Shown piece after piece: positions 8,029-16,731 of a DNA stretch of 64,000 nucleotides. Each line of letters begins with the position of its first letter. Position 1 is the stretch's first letter. The DNA is taken from assembly GCF_039729195.1 (NCBI RefSeq), contig NZ_CP155796.1, forward strand, positions 2,294,001 to 2,358,000, read 5' to 3'. The notes below the pieces were generated by a model, which worked only from the letters and a program-made list of their open reading frames with translations, was not told the origin of the DNA and did not search any database. The position numbers were made by a program, and so were the translations under genes. Source of the DNA: Mycobacterium sp. DL (lineage in GTDB: Bacteria > Actinomycetota > Actinomycetes > Mycobacteriales > Mycobacteriaceae).

Positions 8029-9471
8029 GTGAAGCGGCTCAACGGCGTGGACGCGATGATGCTGTACAGCGAGACGCCGGAGATCCACATGCACACCCTC
8101 AAGATCGGTGTGCTCGACGTCTCCGAGGTCGAGGGCTACGACTTCGACCTCTTCCGTGCGGTTGCCGGAGCGCGGTTGCACGCGCTGGCGCCGCTGCGTT
8201 ATCAACTCATCGACATCCCGCTGAAGTTCCACCATCCGATGTGGGTGCAGAACGCCGAGATCGATCTCGACTACCACCTCCGCAGAGCGCGGGTCGCCGC
8301 TCCCGGCGGGCGCCGAGAACTCGACCAGCTGATCGGCGAGATCGCCGGTACGCCGTTGGACAGGCGCTATCCGCTGTGGGAGATGTACATCGCGGAAGGC
8401 TTGGCGGACAACCGCATCGCGATCATCCACAAGGTGCACCACGTGCTGGCCGATGGAGTCGCCTCGGCCAATCAGCTGGCCATGGCGCTCCAGCCGCACG
8501 AGCCCCAGGTGAGCGGTGCGCTCGCTGCCCCCGATGCCGCAACGCGAACGCCTGCCAGTCTCCTCAAGGCCGCCGGGCGCGATCACGTGCGCTTGATTCG
8601 GCGGCTGCCGCGGCTGATGAACGAGACCGCCACCGGCGTCGCACGGGTCCGCAGGAAGGCCAGGGAGCGCGGGCGAAACCCCGACCTGGCGCGTAATTTC
8701 GCCCCGCCCGCGACGTTCATCAACCACGTCGTCACCCCCGGACGGCGTTTTGCGACCGCGCCGTTGGCGCTGGCCGACGTCAAGGAGACAGCCAAGCATC
8801 TCGGCGTCACCCTCAACGACATCGTGCTCGCGACTGCCGCGGGTGCCCTGCGACAGCTTCTGTTGCGCTACGACAACAAGGCCGACTTCCCGTTGATCGC
8901 CGGCGTGCCGGTGAGCGTCAACACCTCGCCGCAGCGGCTGACCGGCAACGAATTCACCTACATGACACCGTCATTGCCCGTCCATGTCGACGACCCACTC
9001 GAACGGGTCAGGCTCACGGCGATGGCAACGTCGATCGCGAAGGAGAACCATCAGCTCCTCGGGCCGACCCTGATCCCGTCCTGGTTGTCGTACCTGCCGC
9101 CGGCGGTGACGCCGGGGATCTTCCGGACGCAGGCACGGCGCGTCGAATCAGCCAGCGTGATGAACCTGACGATCTCGAATGTGCCGGGACCCCGGCAGCG
9201 GGGCGTCATCGAGGGTGCGACGGTCGACGAGATCTACTCGGTCGGGCCGATCGTCGCCGGCAGCGGAATGAACATCACCGTGTGGAGTTACGTCGATCAA
9301 CTCTCCATCTCGGTGCTCACCGACGATCGCACGCTCGACGATCCGCACGAGGTCACCGACGCGATGATCGAGTCTTTCGTCACGATCCGCGGGGCGGCGG
9401 GTCTGTCCGAGGCGCTCACTCCCATCACGACAGCGTTGCCGTTGGCCCCTGCGAATCATCTCCGCCACTGA
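8029..9471 (+). CDS. Wax ester synthase/diacylglycerol acyltransferase (WS/DGAT)
   Basis: A 480-residue acyl-CoA-dependent O-acyltransferase that makes triacylglycerol or wax ester, the storage lipids of mycobacteria. The catalytic motif HHVLADG is at residues 137-143. The opening VKRLNGVDAMMLYSETPEIHMHTLKIG and the later PLWEMYIAEGLADNR and NISNVPGP-type segment (LTISNVPGPRQ) are standard. The GTG at 8029 aligns with the common family start; GTG 8023 and an in-frame ATG at 7888 are alternatives. It is probably membrane-associated. The upstream box at 7816-7862 may control it. Confidence 0.9.
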   Translation: MKRLNGVDAMMLYSETPEIHMHTLKIGVLDVSEVEGYDFDLFRAVAGARLHALAPLRYQLIDIPLKFHHPMWVQNAEIDLDYHLRRARVAAPGGRRELDQLIGEIAGTPLDRRYPLWEMYIAEGLADNRIAIIHKVHHVLADGVASANQLAMALQPHEPQVSGALAAPDAATRTPASLLKAAGRDHVRLIRRLPRLMNETATGVARVRRKARERGRNPDLARNFAPPATFINHVVTPGRRFATAPLALADVKETAKHLGVTLNDIVLATAAGALRQLLLRYDNKADFPLIAGVPVSVNTSPQRLTGNEFTYMTPSLPVHVDDPLERVRLTAMATSIAKENHQLLGPTLIPSWLSYLPPAVTPGIFRTQARRVESASVMNLTISNVPGPRQRGVIEGATVDEIYSVGPIVAGSGMNITVWSYVDQLSISVLTDDRTLDDPHEVTDAMIESFVTIRGAAGLSEALTPITTALPLAPANHLRH

Positions 9472-9565
9472 GAGTTGCCCGTGACATCCTGCGGAAACCG
9501 TTGCTTCGGAGGCGCATTCGGTGCATCCCGCGGCGGCGGCCGCTCGGCCCCGGCGATGCGCGCTC

Positions 9566-9595
9566 TTTACAGATCTCCGAAGAAGTGTCACGCTG
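9566..9595. promoter_or_regulatory. TTACA-N14-TGTCA box, copy 3
   Basis: TTTACA at 9566-9571 and TGTCACGCTG at 9586-9595 reproduce copy 1 (2746-2775) in both half-sites and spacing, while the 14 bases between differ. It lies in the 170-bp gap upstream of a conserved hypothetical gene. The conservation of the ends but not the middle is what one expects of a protein-binding site. Confidence 0.42.
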
Positions 9596-9641
9596 TCTGA
9601 GGCGCGACACCGGCGGCGCCGAAGGGTGGCTTGATGCGTTG

Positions 9642-10223
9642 ATGAATCGCGATGGGTCGGGCGTGGCCGCGCCGCGGTGGCGCTCCGACGGTGACTCCGC
9701 TGCCGAGGGTGGCCTGCATCGTTATCGGCTCGTCGTGCTCGGGACCGGCGTGAGCGATGTCGTCGAATCCGTCGGCGGATTCCTCTGCGACCGGGCCCGC
9801 GCGGGCTGGGATGTCAGCGTGCTGCTGGCCCGCCCCTGCGATATGCGTCCGCTGGCGGTGCTCGGAGTCGCCGCGCAGGAACTCGACACCGACGTCACAG
9901 CGGTGCTTCGCGGGCTTTCGGGGGCGGCAGCGATCGCGGTCGGTGCCGACATGCTGACCGATGACGTGCTGGTCCGAGACGACGTGGCGCGCGTGGTGGC
10001 CGAAGGGTTGACCGAGGTCATCGTCTGGGGACGCCTAGCATCCGGGGGCTTCGGAGACCGTCTCGAACCTGCTGCCCACCCGCTGAGCGTGGCGGCGAGG
10101 GCATTCAAGCGGCACGCACTCGTTGCGACCGGCCGCAACGAGGTCAGCGCCGGTGGAGTGGCACCCGATGAGGTGCTGTTCCGGCTACACGAACGGGGCG
10201 GCCGCCGGCTGCATTCGGTCTGA
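9642..10223 (+). CDS. Conserved hypothetical protein, possible nucleotide-binding fold
   Basis: A 193-residue protein I cannot assign. After about 28 polar residues it runs RYRLVVLGTGVSDVVESVGGFLCDRARAGWDVSVLLAR, a beta-strand/glycine-turn/helix pattern like a Rossmann or flavodoxin fold. Alternating hydrophobic strands and charged loops continue to the end, with no membrane segment or signal peptide. The ATG at 9642 is the first suitable start. It is tail-to-tail with the DUF2631 gene 7 bp away. A role in DNA or nucleotide handling is possible but unsupported. Confidence 0.6.
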   Translation: MNRDGSGVAAPRWRSDGDSAAEGGLHRYRLVVLGTGVSDVVESVGGFLCDRARAGWDVSVLLARPCDMRPLAVLGVAAQELDTDVTAVLRGLSGAAAIAVGADMLTDDVLVRDDVARVVAEGLTEVIVWGRLASGGFGDRLEPAAHPLSVAARAFKRHALVATGRNEVSAGGVAPDEVLFRLHERGGRRLHSV

Positions 10224-10230
10224 GCCGGAG

Positions 10231-10485
10231 CTACCTGGTGGCGCTGTTGCGGCCCACGTACCAGCTACGGGCGACCACGCCCAGGACCAGTGCCGCGAAG
10301 CCGATGAGGAACCAGTCCTCGACGCGGCCCGTGTGATTGCCGTGCAGCATCAGCAGCAGAAACGCGGCCCCCATCAGGCCACCGATCTGAATGATGCGGG
10401 GATTCTCCTTGGACCAGCCCCACTCTGCGGACGGCACGTCCTCGACGTCGACGCCGGTATGACGTTCCACCTCGGTGTTTGCCAC
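10231..10485 (-). CDS. DUF2631 small membrane protein (Rv2876-like)
   Basis: An 84-residue protein with a GTG start and a strong AGGAG seven bases upstream. The sequence around [16 protein letters not shown] matches the DUF2631 family. Two hydrophobic segments, about residues 36-48 and 57-72, suggest a two-pass membrane protein with short cytosolic ends. It corresponds to M. tuberculosis Rv2876 by family and by position before mpt70/mpt83 and dxr, and it marks where the syntenic backbone begins in this window. Function unknown. Confidence 0.85.
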   Translation of the reverse strand: MANTEVERHTGVDVEDVPSAEWGWSKENPRIIQIGGLMGAAFLLLMLHGNHTGRVEDWFLIGFAALVLGVVARSWYVGRNSATR

Positions 10486-10594
10486 GGCTGCTCCTCATGA
10501 TCGGGCGGCTTGTCGGGTAATTCTGACACAGGTCTACTACCGCCGGACGTAGAGTCGCGGGTTGCGCAGTGAAGGCGCAGTAGGCTCGCCGATC

Positions 10595-11443
10595 ATGGCA
10601 TCACAACACGCGCCCGGGATCTTCACGGACAAGGTCGTCTTCGTCACCGGAGCCGCCCGCGGGCAGGGGCGCGCACATGCCATTCGGTTCGCCGAGGAAG
10701 GCGCCGACGTCATCGCCTTCGATCTGTGCGATCAACTCGACAGTGTCGCGTACCCCATGGCGACACCGGAGGACCTCGAGGAGACGGTGCGCCTGGTGGA
10801 GAAGACCGGTCGGCGGATCCTGGCCGAGCGCGGCGACGTCCGCGATCGTGACCGGTTGGCCGAAGTGGTCGCCCGTGGGGTCGAGGAGTTCGGGCGTCTC
10901 GATTTTGTGCTCGCCAACGCGGGCATTCTGCCCGCAGCCGGTGCGCAGGGCCGCGACATCACCGCGTTCACCGACGCCATCGGCGTGATGCTCAACGGCG
11001 TCTACTTCACCATCGACGCCGCCCTTCCGGCGATGCTGCACAATCCCGAGGGCGGAGCCATCGTCATCACCAGCTCGGCGGCCGGGTTCAAGTCCGTCAG
11101 CACCGATTTCGACAGCATGAGCCACGGGGCGGCCGGCTACACCGCCGCCAAGCACGGCGTCGTCGGCCTGATGCGGCACTTCGCGACGTCGCTGGCGAGC
11201 AGGAACATCCGGGTCAACTCGGTACACCCCGGCGGCGTCGCCACGCCCATGGTCCTCAATGAGGCCATGGCCGGTTTCGTCGCCGAGCACCCGTCGTTCG
11301 GTGAGTCGCAGCGACCACTGCTGACGATCCCGATGATGGAGCCCGGTGACGTCAGCGAGACGATGGTCTACCTCTGCGGACCGGCCGGCCGGCACCTGAC
11401 CGGGGTGGCGCTGCCGGTGGACGCCGGGCTGATGCTCAAGTAG
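10595..11443 (+). CDS. Mycofactocin-coupled SDR family oxidoreductase
   Basis: A 282-residue classical short-chain dehydrogenase. The cofactor motif is GAARGQGRAHA at about residues 19-29, and the catalytic Ser, Tyr and Lys are seen in SSAAG and YTAAKHG. The pattern GAARGQGRAHAIRFAEEGADVIAFD and the long insert after strand 2 (DLCDQLDSVAYPMATPEDL) are marks of the mycofactocin-coupled subfamily. In that group NAD is bound tightly and electrons pass to mycofactocin (family knowledge). The substrate is probably an alcohol. It is convergent with the photolyase gene, 8 bp apart. Confidence 0.88.
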   Translation: MASQHAPGIFTDKVVFVTGAARGQGRAHAIRFAEEGADVIAFDLCDQLDSVAYPMATPEDLEETVRLVEKTGRRILAERGDVRDRDRLAEVVARGVEEFGRLDFVLANAGILPAAGAQGRDITAFTDAIGVMLNGVYFTIDAALPAMLHNPEGGAIVITSSAAGFKSVSTDFDSMSHGAAGYTAAKHGVVGLMRHFATSLASRNIRVNSVHPGGVATPMVLNEAMAGFVAEHPSFGESQRPLLTIPMMEPGDVSETMVYLCGPAGRHLTGVALPVDAGLMLK

Positions 11444-11451
11444 TCCGACGC

Positions 11452-12798
11452 TCAGCTCAGGGCGCCGTACCGGCGAAGGGCCTCCTGCCGTTCCTGGGCA
11501 TGGTCGACGATGGGTTCGGGGTAGCCGTCCGGCCGGTTGCCATTGAGCTTGTGCACGTCCACCGCGGCATCCAGATCGGCCAGCTCGGAGACGTAGCGAC
11601 GCACGTAGTCGCCTGAGGGATCGAACTTCGAACCCTGGGTGGTCGGGTTGAACACACGGAAGTACGGCGCCGCGTCGGTGCCGCATCCCGCGGCCCACTG
11701 CCACCCGTGCTGGTTGTTGGCCATGTCGCCGTCGACCAGTTGCTCCAGGAACCAGCGGGCGCCCCACTGCCACGGCAGGTGCAGGTCCTTGACCAGGAAC
11801 GACGCCACGATCATCCGGACCCGGTTGTGCATGAACCCGGTCTCGGCCAGCTGACGCATGCCGGCGTCGACGATCGGAAAGCCCGTTCTGCCGGCCTTCC
11901 ACGCCTCGAACGCCTGCTCCGCGTCGCTGCCCTCGTCGACCTCGATGCGATCGAAGGACTTGTTCCAGTTCCACCACACGCTGTCAGGCCACTCGTTGAC
12001 CACCGAGGCGTAGAAGTCGCGGAACGCCAACTCCCGCAGGTACGCCTGCGCACCCTTGCCCTGGCCCAGATCGGCGGCCATGGTGCGCGGGTGGATGGTG
12101 CCGAACTTCAGGTGCGCCGACATCCTGCTGGTGCCGTCGAGATCCGGGCGGTTGCGATCGTCGGAGTACCCCGCGAGTCCGGAGCCGGTGAACTCCTCCC
12201 ACTGCCGCCGGGCGGCCTGCTCACCGGCCGGCAGTTCCAGCTCGACCCCGGGATCGGGGATGTCGACGATGTGGGTCTTTCCGGAAACCTCCGCCGGCTC
12301 CATCCAGGTCGCGGAGCGGGCCCCGGACTCGGCGGGGGCACGCCAGCCGTGTTTGCGCCAGGACGCGAAGTACGGGGTGAACACCTTGTAGGGCGTGCCG
12401 TCGTCCTTGGTGACCCGGCCCGGCGACACCAGGTACGGCGACCCGGTCGCCACCATCTCGATGTCGCCGAGTGCGTCGCGCACCTGCTGATCCCGGCGCT
12501 GTCCGAACGGGGTGAAGTCCTCGGACACGTGCACCGACGTGGCGTCGACGGCGTTGGCCAGCAACGGGATCCGGCTCTTCGGGTCGCCGCCGGTGATCAG
12601 CAGTCGCCCGTCGAGAGCGTCGTGCAGGTCGCGGAGCGCGTCGTAGAGGTACTGCAATCTGCGGGGTCCGGCCGAGGCCTTCAAGCGGGGGTCCAGCACG
12701 TAGCAGGCCAGCACGTCTCCATCGACGTCGGCGGCGGCGAGCAGGGCGGGCAGGTCGGACAATCGCAGATCGCGACGGAACCACAGGAGTGCAGGCAT
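11452..12798 (-). CDS. phr: Deoxyribodipyrimidine photolyase
   Basis: A 448-residue class I photolyase that uses light to split cyclobutane pyrimidine dimers. The N-terminal antenna-binding domain begins PALLWFRRDLRLSD. The FAD domain contains TSRMSAHLKFGTIHPR, RELAFRDFY, the GRTGFPIVDAGMRQL segment, HNRVRMIVASFLVKDL and DGDMANNQHGWQW; these include the Trp residues of the electron-transfer chain. Length is normal for the family. The ATG at 12798 starts exactly at the conserved N-terminus. It is divergent from the allantoinase-like gene. Confidence 0.93.
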   Translation of the reverse strand: MPALLWFRRDLRLSDLPALLAAADVDGDVLACYVLDPRLKASAGPRRLQYLYDALRDLHDALDGRLLITGGDPKSRIPLLANAVDATSVHVSEDFTPFGQRRDQQVRDALGDIEMVATGSPYLVSPGRVTKDDGTPYKVFTPYFASWRKHGWRAPAESGARSATWMEPAEVSGKTHIVDIPDPGVELELPAGEQAARRQWEEFTGSGLAGYSDDRNRPDLDGTSRMSAHLKFGTIHPRTMAADLGQGKGAQAYLRELAFRDFYASVVNEWPDSVWWNWNKSFDRIEVDEGSDAEQAFEAWKAGRTGFPIVDAGMRQLAETGFMHNRVRMIVASFLVKDLHLPWQWGARWFLEQLVDGDMANNQHGWQWAAGCGTDAAPYFRVFNPTTQGSKFDPSGDYVRRYVSELADLDAAVDVHKLNGNRPDGYPEPIVDHAQERQEALRRYGALS

Positions 12799-12902
12799 GG
12801 CATTGATGCTGCCCGCAATTTCCGATAAAGAAACCAAGGACCGGGGAAATCGGATCAACACGCGGGCCGACGGAGGCGCTGCGCGCCTGCCAGAATGCCT
12901 GG

Positions 12903-13823
12903 ATGACTCTGGGGCCGGCCGGCAGCTATCCGCGGGACATGATCGGCTACGGCCCTCACCCGCCCCACCCGCAGTGGCCCGACGACGCCGTGATCGCGGT
13001 CCAGTTCGTGCTGAACTACGAGGAGGGTGCGGAGAGCAACGTGCTGCACGGGGACTCGGCGTCAGAGACGTTCCTGTCCGAAATTGTTGCCGCTCAACCA
13101 TTTCCGAACCGCCACCTGAGCATGGAGTCGCTGTACGAATACGGCTCGCGGGCCGGGTTGTGGAGGGTGCTTCGGGCCTTCGACCGACGCGGGTTGCCGC
13201 TGACGGTCTTCGGGGTGGCGCTGGCGCTGGCGCGCAATCCCGAGGCCGTGTCGGCATTCCGGGAGCGCGGCGACGAGATCGCCTGCCACGGCCTGCGCTG
13301 GATCAGCTATCAACTCGTCGAACCCGAGGTCGAGCGCGCACACCTGCTCGAGGCCGTGGAAATGATGACCGAGGTGACGGGCGAAGCCCCGCTCGGCTGG
13401 TACACCGGGCGCGATTCGCCGCAGACACGTCGGCTCGTGGTCGAACACGGCGGCTTCGTCTACGACTCGGACTCCTACGCCGACGATCTGCCGTACTGGA
13501 CCGCGGTGGACGGGACGAACCACCTGGTCGTCCCGTACACCTTGGACACCAACGACATGCGCTTCGCGATCGCGGGCGGTTTTCCCACCGGCGAACAGTT
13601 CTTCGCCCATCTGCGCGACGCTTTCGACGTGCTGTACGCCGAGGGGGCGGCCGGAGCGCCCAAGATGCTCTCGATCGGGCTGCACTGCCGACTGGTGGGT
13701 CGGCCCGCCCGCATCGCGGCGCTGGAGAGGTTTCTCGACCACGTGCAGTCTCACGAACGGGTCTGGATCACCCGCCGTATCGACATCGCACGTCACTGGA
13801 TCGAGCACTTCCCAGCGCCGTGA
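12903..13823 (+). CDS. puuE: Allantoinase PuuE-like, polysaccharide deacetylase (NodB) fold
   Basis: A 306-residue metal-independent-type allantoinase candidate. The sequence YPRDMIGYGPHPPHPQWP, AVQFVLNYEEGAE, VLHGD, AAQPFPNRHLSMESLYEYGSRAG (in part) and GLHCRLVGRPAR closely follow the Pseudomonas PuuE pattern in a NodB-like barrel. PuuE hydrolyses allantoin to allantoate in purine breakdown. No other purine-catabolism genes are nearby, so the in-vivo role is uncertain; a generic chitooligosaccharide deacetylase annotation is the likely alternative. It is preceded by a 104-bp divergent region with the photolyase. Confidence 0.8.
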   Translation: MTLGPAGSYPRDMIGYGPHPPHPQWPDDAVIAVQFVLNYEEGAESNVLHGDSASETFLSEIVAAQPFPNRHLSMESLYEYGSRAGLWRVLRAFDRRGLPLTVFGVALALARNPEAVSAFRERGDEIACHGLRWISYQLVEPEVERAHLLEAVEMMTEVTGEAPLGWYTGRDSPQTRRLVVEHGGFVYDSDSYADDLPYWTAVDGTNHLVVPYTLDTNDMRFAIAGGFPTGEQFFAHLRDAFDVLYAEGAAGAPKMLSIGLHCRLVGRPARIAALERFLDHVQSHERVWITRRIDIARHWIEHFPAP

Positions 13824-13853
13824 CCCGCGCCCCTCGACGTTCGTGCTTCGGCG

Positions 13854-14435
13854 TTACGCCGGAGGCATCAGCACCGTGTCGATGAGGTAGACCTTGGCGT
13901 TGGCGGTCTGCACGCCACCGCAGACCACGGAGGCGTTGTTGACCATGAGGTGGTTGGGCTCACCGGTGACGGTCAGCTCGGCGCCCTGCACCGTCGGATG
14001 GGTCCCGATGACCTGCATCGGATCGGCCTGTCCCGGAACCACATGGTAGGTCAGGATGTTGGTCAGCAACTCGGAGTCGGTCTTGAGCGTCTCGATGGTT
14101 GCGGGGTCGATCTTGGCGAACGCCTCGTCGGTCGGCGCGAACACCGTGAACTCGGCGCCGTTGAGGGTGTCGACCAGGTTCACCTCTGGGTTGAGCTGTC
14201 CGGAGACGGCTGCGGTCAGGGTGGTCAACAGCGGGTTGTTGGACGCGGCAACCGCAACCGGTTCCATCGCCATGGACTCCACCGAACCCGGACCCATCGG
14301 GACCTGCTGCACGTAGGCCGCACAACCCGGGCCGGCCGGCTGAGCACCGGCCATCGGCGCCGATCCCAACGACAGGCCGATCGCCGCAGCCACTGCGAAT
14401 CCAGTTCCCGCCAATGCTTTTCCGTTTACCGTCAT
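13854..14435 (-). CDS. mpt70: Secreted fasciclin-domain protein, MPT70-like
   Basis: A 193-residue exported protein. A signal peptide (about residues 1-33) ends in the AGA-Q context, giving a secreted rather than lipid-anchored protein. One FAS1 domain follows: [17 protein letters not shown], the H1 box [24 protein letters not shown] and the H2-type [12 protein letters not shown]. Two Cys residues in the mature part are shared with the neighbouring MPT83-like protein and may form a disulfide. The ATG at 14435 gives a proper signal peptide; ATG 14459 would add 8 charged residues. A SigK-like promoter lies at 14505-14533. Confidence 0.88.
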   Translation of the reverse strand: MTVNGKALAGTGFAVAAAIGLSLGSAPMAGAQPAGPGCAAYVQQVPMGPGSVESMAMEPVAVAASNNPLLTTLTAAVSGQLNPEVNLVDTLNGAEFTVFAPTDEAFAKIDPATIETLKTDSELLTNILTYHVVPGQADPMQVIGTHPTVQGAELTVTGEPNHLMVNNASVVCGGVQTANAKVYLIDTVLMPPA

Positions 14436-14504
14436 GTCCTCGAGTTCCCTTCGTTCCATCGACCGTCAAGGCGGCCACTGTGTTGTACCGAATCGTTACC
14501 TCCG

Positions 14505-14533
14505 GTATTCGACGCGGGTTGCGGAACGGATGG
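14505..14533 (-). promoter_or_regulatory. SigK-like promoter for the MPT70-like gene
   Basis: On the minus strand, CCATCC (14533-14528) is followed after 15 bases by TCGAATAC (14512-14505). This resembles the mycobacterial SigK elements CCATCC and CCGAATCG known for mpt70 and mpt83. It lies about 70 bp upstream of the start codon, and the other fasciclin gene has the same 15-base arrangement. Confidence 0.5.
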
Positions 14534-14598
14534 GTGGCCGGCCTGAAATTTGTCGGCACTTTTGCGGGATCACGTTGATTGCAAAGCATTTGGACACA

Positions 14599-14638
14599 CA
14601 GAATCCCCCGAACGCCGAAGGCGTACCGGGGGATTCTG
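14599..14638 (-). terminator. Strong hairpin terminator after the MPT83-like gene
   Basis: A perfect 12-bp stem, CAGAATCCCCCG at 14599-14610 with CGGGGGATTCTG at 14627-14638, encloses a second stem ACGCC/GGCGT around GAA. It lies 27 bp beyond the stop of the MPT83-like gene and before the MPT70-like promoter. There is no T-run, as is usual for mycobacterial terminators. It should separate the two fasciclin transcripts. Confidence 0.75.
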
Positions 14639-14665
14639 GTTAGCTGTGCTGGTTGGTCGGCGTGC

Positions 14666-15352
14666 TTATGCGGCCGGGGGCATCAGCACCGTGTCGATCA
14701 TGTACACGGTTGCGTTGGCAGTCTGCACGCCACCGCACACCAGTCCGGCGTCGTTGACCATGAGGTCATTGCCCGCACCTGTGACGTTCAGGTTCGCGCC
14801 CTGCACCGTGGCATGCTCACCGGCGACGGCGTCGGGTGCAGCCTGACCGGGGACCACGTGGTAGGTCAGGATGCTGGTCAGCAGCTCCGAGTCGGTCTTC
14901 AGGGTCTCGAGAGTCGCCGGGTCGATCTTGGCGAACGCATCATCGGTCGGTGCGAAGACGGTGAACTCGCTGCCGTTGAGCGTGTCGACGAGGTTCACGT
15001 CCGGGTTGAGCTGGCCCGAGAGCGCCTGGGTCAGCGTGGCGAGCATCGGGTTGTTCGACGCCGCGACGGTCACCGGATCCATGGCCATACCTGCCACCGA
15101 ACCGGGGCCTTCCGGAACCTGCTCGGCATAGGCCGCGCATCCGGAGCCGACCAGATTGGCGGCGGGATCGGCCATCGCGGTGGTCGTGGGGGTCTCCTCG
15201 GTGCCGGTCGCGGAGTCGACGGCCGACTCGGCCGCAGAGGTGGCCGAGGACACGTTGCTCTCGGCTTCCTCGCTCGAACATGCCGCCGCGCCGAAGATGG
15301 CGAATGCGGCAAGACCCGCAACCGCAGCTGACTTCCGGTGAATTACCTTCAT
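14666..15352 (-). CDS. mpt83: Fasciclin-domain lipoprotein, MPT83-like
   Basis: A 228-residue lipoprotein with a signal peptide ending in the lipobox FGAAAC, Cys25 being the acylation site. A Ser/Thr/Ala/Glu-rich spacer (about residues 26-65) would hold the domain away from the membrane. One FAS1 domain follows, with [25 protein letters not shown] and [12 protein letters not shown]. The FAS1 domain is very close to that of the downstream MPT70-like protein, as in the M. tuberculosis pair. The dipZ gene that separates the pair in M. tuberculosis is absent. A SigK-like promoter lies at 15407-15435. Confidence 0.9.
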   Translation of the reverse strand: MKVIHRKSAAVAGLAAFAIFGAAACSSEEAESNVSSATSAAESAVDSATGTEETPTTTAMADPAANLVGSGCAAYAEQVPEGPGSVAGMAMDPVTVAASNNPMLATLTQALSGQLNPDVNLVDTLNGSEFTVFAPTDDAFAKIDPATLETLKTDSELLTSILTYHVVPGQAAPDAVAGEHATVQGANLNVTGAGNDLMVNDAGLVCGGVQTANATVYMIDTVLMPPAA

Positions 15353-15406
15353 GTTTTCCTATCCCTTCATGAACGGACATGGTCGCCCGTCCTGAGCTGA
15401 CACAGG

Positions 15407-15435
15407 TGATTCCCAGCTGTGGCCACAAAGGATCG
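15407..15435 (-). promoter_or_regulatory. SigK-like promoter for the MPT83-like gene
   Basis: On the minus strand, CGATCC (15435-15430) and GGGAATCA (15414-15407) are separated by 15 bases. Compared with CCATCC and CCGAATCG, the core GAATC and ATCC are kept. The spacing equals that of the candidate at 14505-14533, about 55 bp upstream of the start codon. The rest of the 185-bp gap to dxr shows no gene. Confidence 0.42.
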
Positions 15436-15537
15436 GTCTGAGAGTGCTACGTCACATTCACGTAATAAAACGAGGGCCGTCCCACCGGTGTTCGGGCTTA
15501 CCCGCAGGACGCCTGCTGCGAGCGGCACAATGGTCCG

Positions 15538-16710
15538 GTGACCGCATCCGACGGACGGCTTCGTGTCCTCATCCTGGGTAGTACGGGATCCATCGGTACC
15601 CAGGCGCTCGAGGTGATCGCCGAGAACCCGGACCGTTTCGAGGTGGTCGGGCTCGCGGCCGGCGGGGGCAATCCCGATCTGCTCGCGCGACAGCGCCAGC
15701 AGACCGGGGTGACCAACATCGCCGTCGCCGATCCCGTCGCCGCCGCGGCGATCGGCGACGTCGCCCACTCGGGGCCCGAGGCTGTCACCCGGCTCGTCGA
15801 GGACACCGAGGCGGACGTCGTGCTCAACGCCCTCGTCGGCGCGCTGGGCCTCAAGCCGACACTGGCTGCCCTGACCAGCGGTGCGCGGCTGGCGCTGGCC
15901 AACAAGGAGTCCCTGGTCGCGGGTGGTCCGCTGGTGCTCAAGGCGGCGGCGCCCGGTCAGATCGTGCCCGTCGACTCCGAGCACTCGGCGCTCGCGCAGT
16001 GCCTGCGGGGTGGTGCCGCCGATGAAGTGGCCGCGTTGGTTCTGACCGCCTCGGGAGGGCCGTTCCGGGGCTGGACCTCGGCGCAGCTCGAGGACGTCAC
16101 CCCCGAGCAGGCGGGCGCGCATCCCACCTGGTCGATGGGGCCGATGAACACCTTGAACTCGGCGTCGCTGGTCAACAAGGGCCTCGAGCTGATCGAGACC
16201 CACCTGCTGTTCGGGATCGATTACGACCGGATCGAGGTGGTGGTGCACCCGCAGTCGATCGTGCACTCGATGGTGACCTTCACCGATGGCTCGACGCTTG
16301 CCCAGGCCAGCCCGCCCGACATGAAACTGCCGATCGCGCTGGCGCTGGGCTGGCCCTCCCGGGTCGCCGGCGCCGCGTCGGCATGCGATTTCACGACGGC
16401 CTCGACCTGGGAGTTCGAACCGCTGGACAGCGCGGTCTTCCCGGCGGTCGACCTGGCCCGCGAAGCCGGTCGCGGCGGCGGATGCCTCACAGCGGTCTAC
16501 AACGCCGCCAACGAAGAGGCGGCAGAAGCCTTCCTCCGAGGACGCATCCCGTTCCCTGCGATCGTGAGAACCATTTCCGACGTGCTGCGCGCTGCCGACC
16601 AGTGGTCGTCGGAACCAGCTACCGTGGAGGACGTGCTCGACGCGCAGGATTGGGCCCGTGACCGGGCCCGGCGTGCGGTCGAGCGCGAACCCGCAGGTAG
16701 TAACCGGTAG
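15538..16710 (+). CDS. dxr: 1-deoxy-D-xylulose 5-phosphate reductoisomerase
   Basis: A 390-residue enzyme that converts DXP to MEP with NADPH and a divalent metal, the committed step of the MEP isoprenoid pathway. The NADPH loop GSTGSIG is at residues 14-20. The metal and substrate motifs [17 protein letters not shown] and ASGGPFRGW are present, as is the flexible-loop region around [17 protein letters not shown]. Start is GTG. It is followed 21 bp later by rip1 and then ispG, the same cluster as Rv2870c-Rv2868c. Target of fosmidomycin by family. Confidence 0.96.
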   Translation: MTASDGRLRVLILGSTGSIGTQALEVIAENPDRFEVVGLAAGGGNPDLLARQRQQTGVTNIAVADPVAAAAIGDVAHSGPEAVTRLVEDTEADVVLNALVGALGLKPTLAALTSGARLALANKESLVAGGPLVLKAAAPGQIVPVDSEHSALAQCLRGGAADEVAALVLTASGGPFRGWTSAQLEDVTPEQAGAHPTWSMGPMNTLNSASLVNKGLELIETHLLFGIDYDRIEVVVHPQSIVHSMVTFTDGSTLAQASPPDMKLPIALALGWPSRVAGAASACDFTTASTWEFEPLDSAVFPAVDLAREAGRGGGCLTAVYNAANEEAAEAFLRGRIPFPAIVRTISDVLRAADQWSSEPATVEDVLDAQDWARDRARRAVEREPAGSNR

Positions 16711-16731
16711 CAGACAGGGATCCGCCACAAC

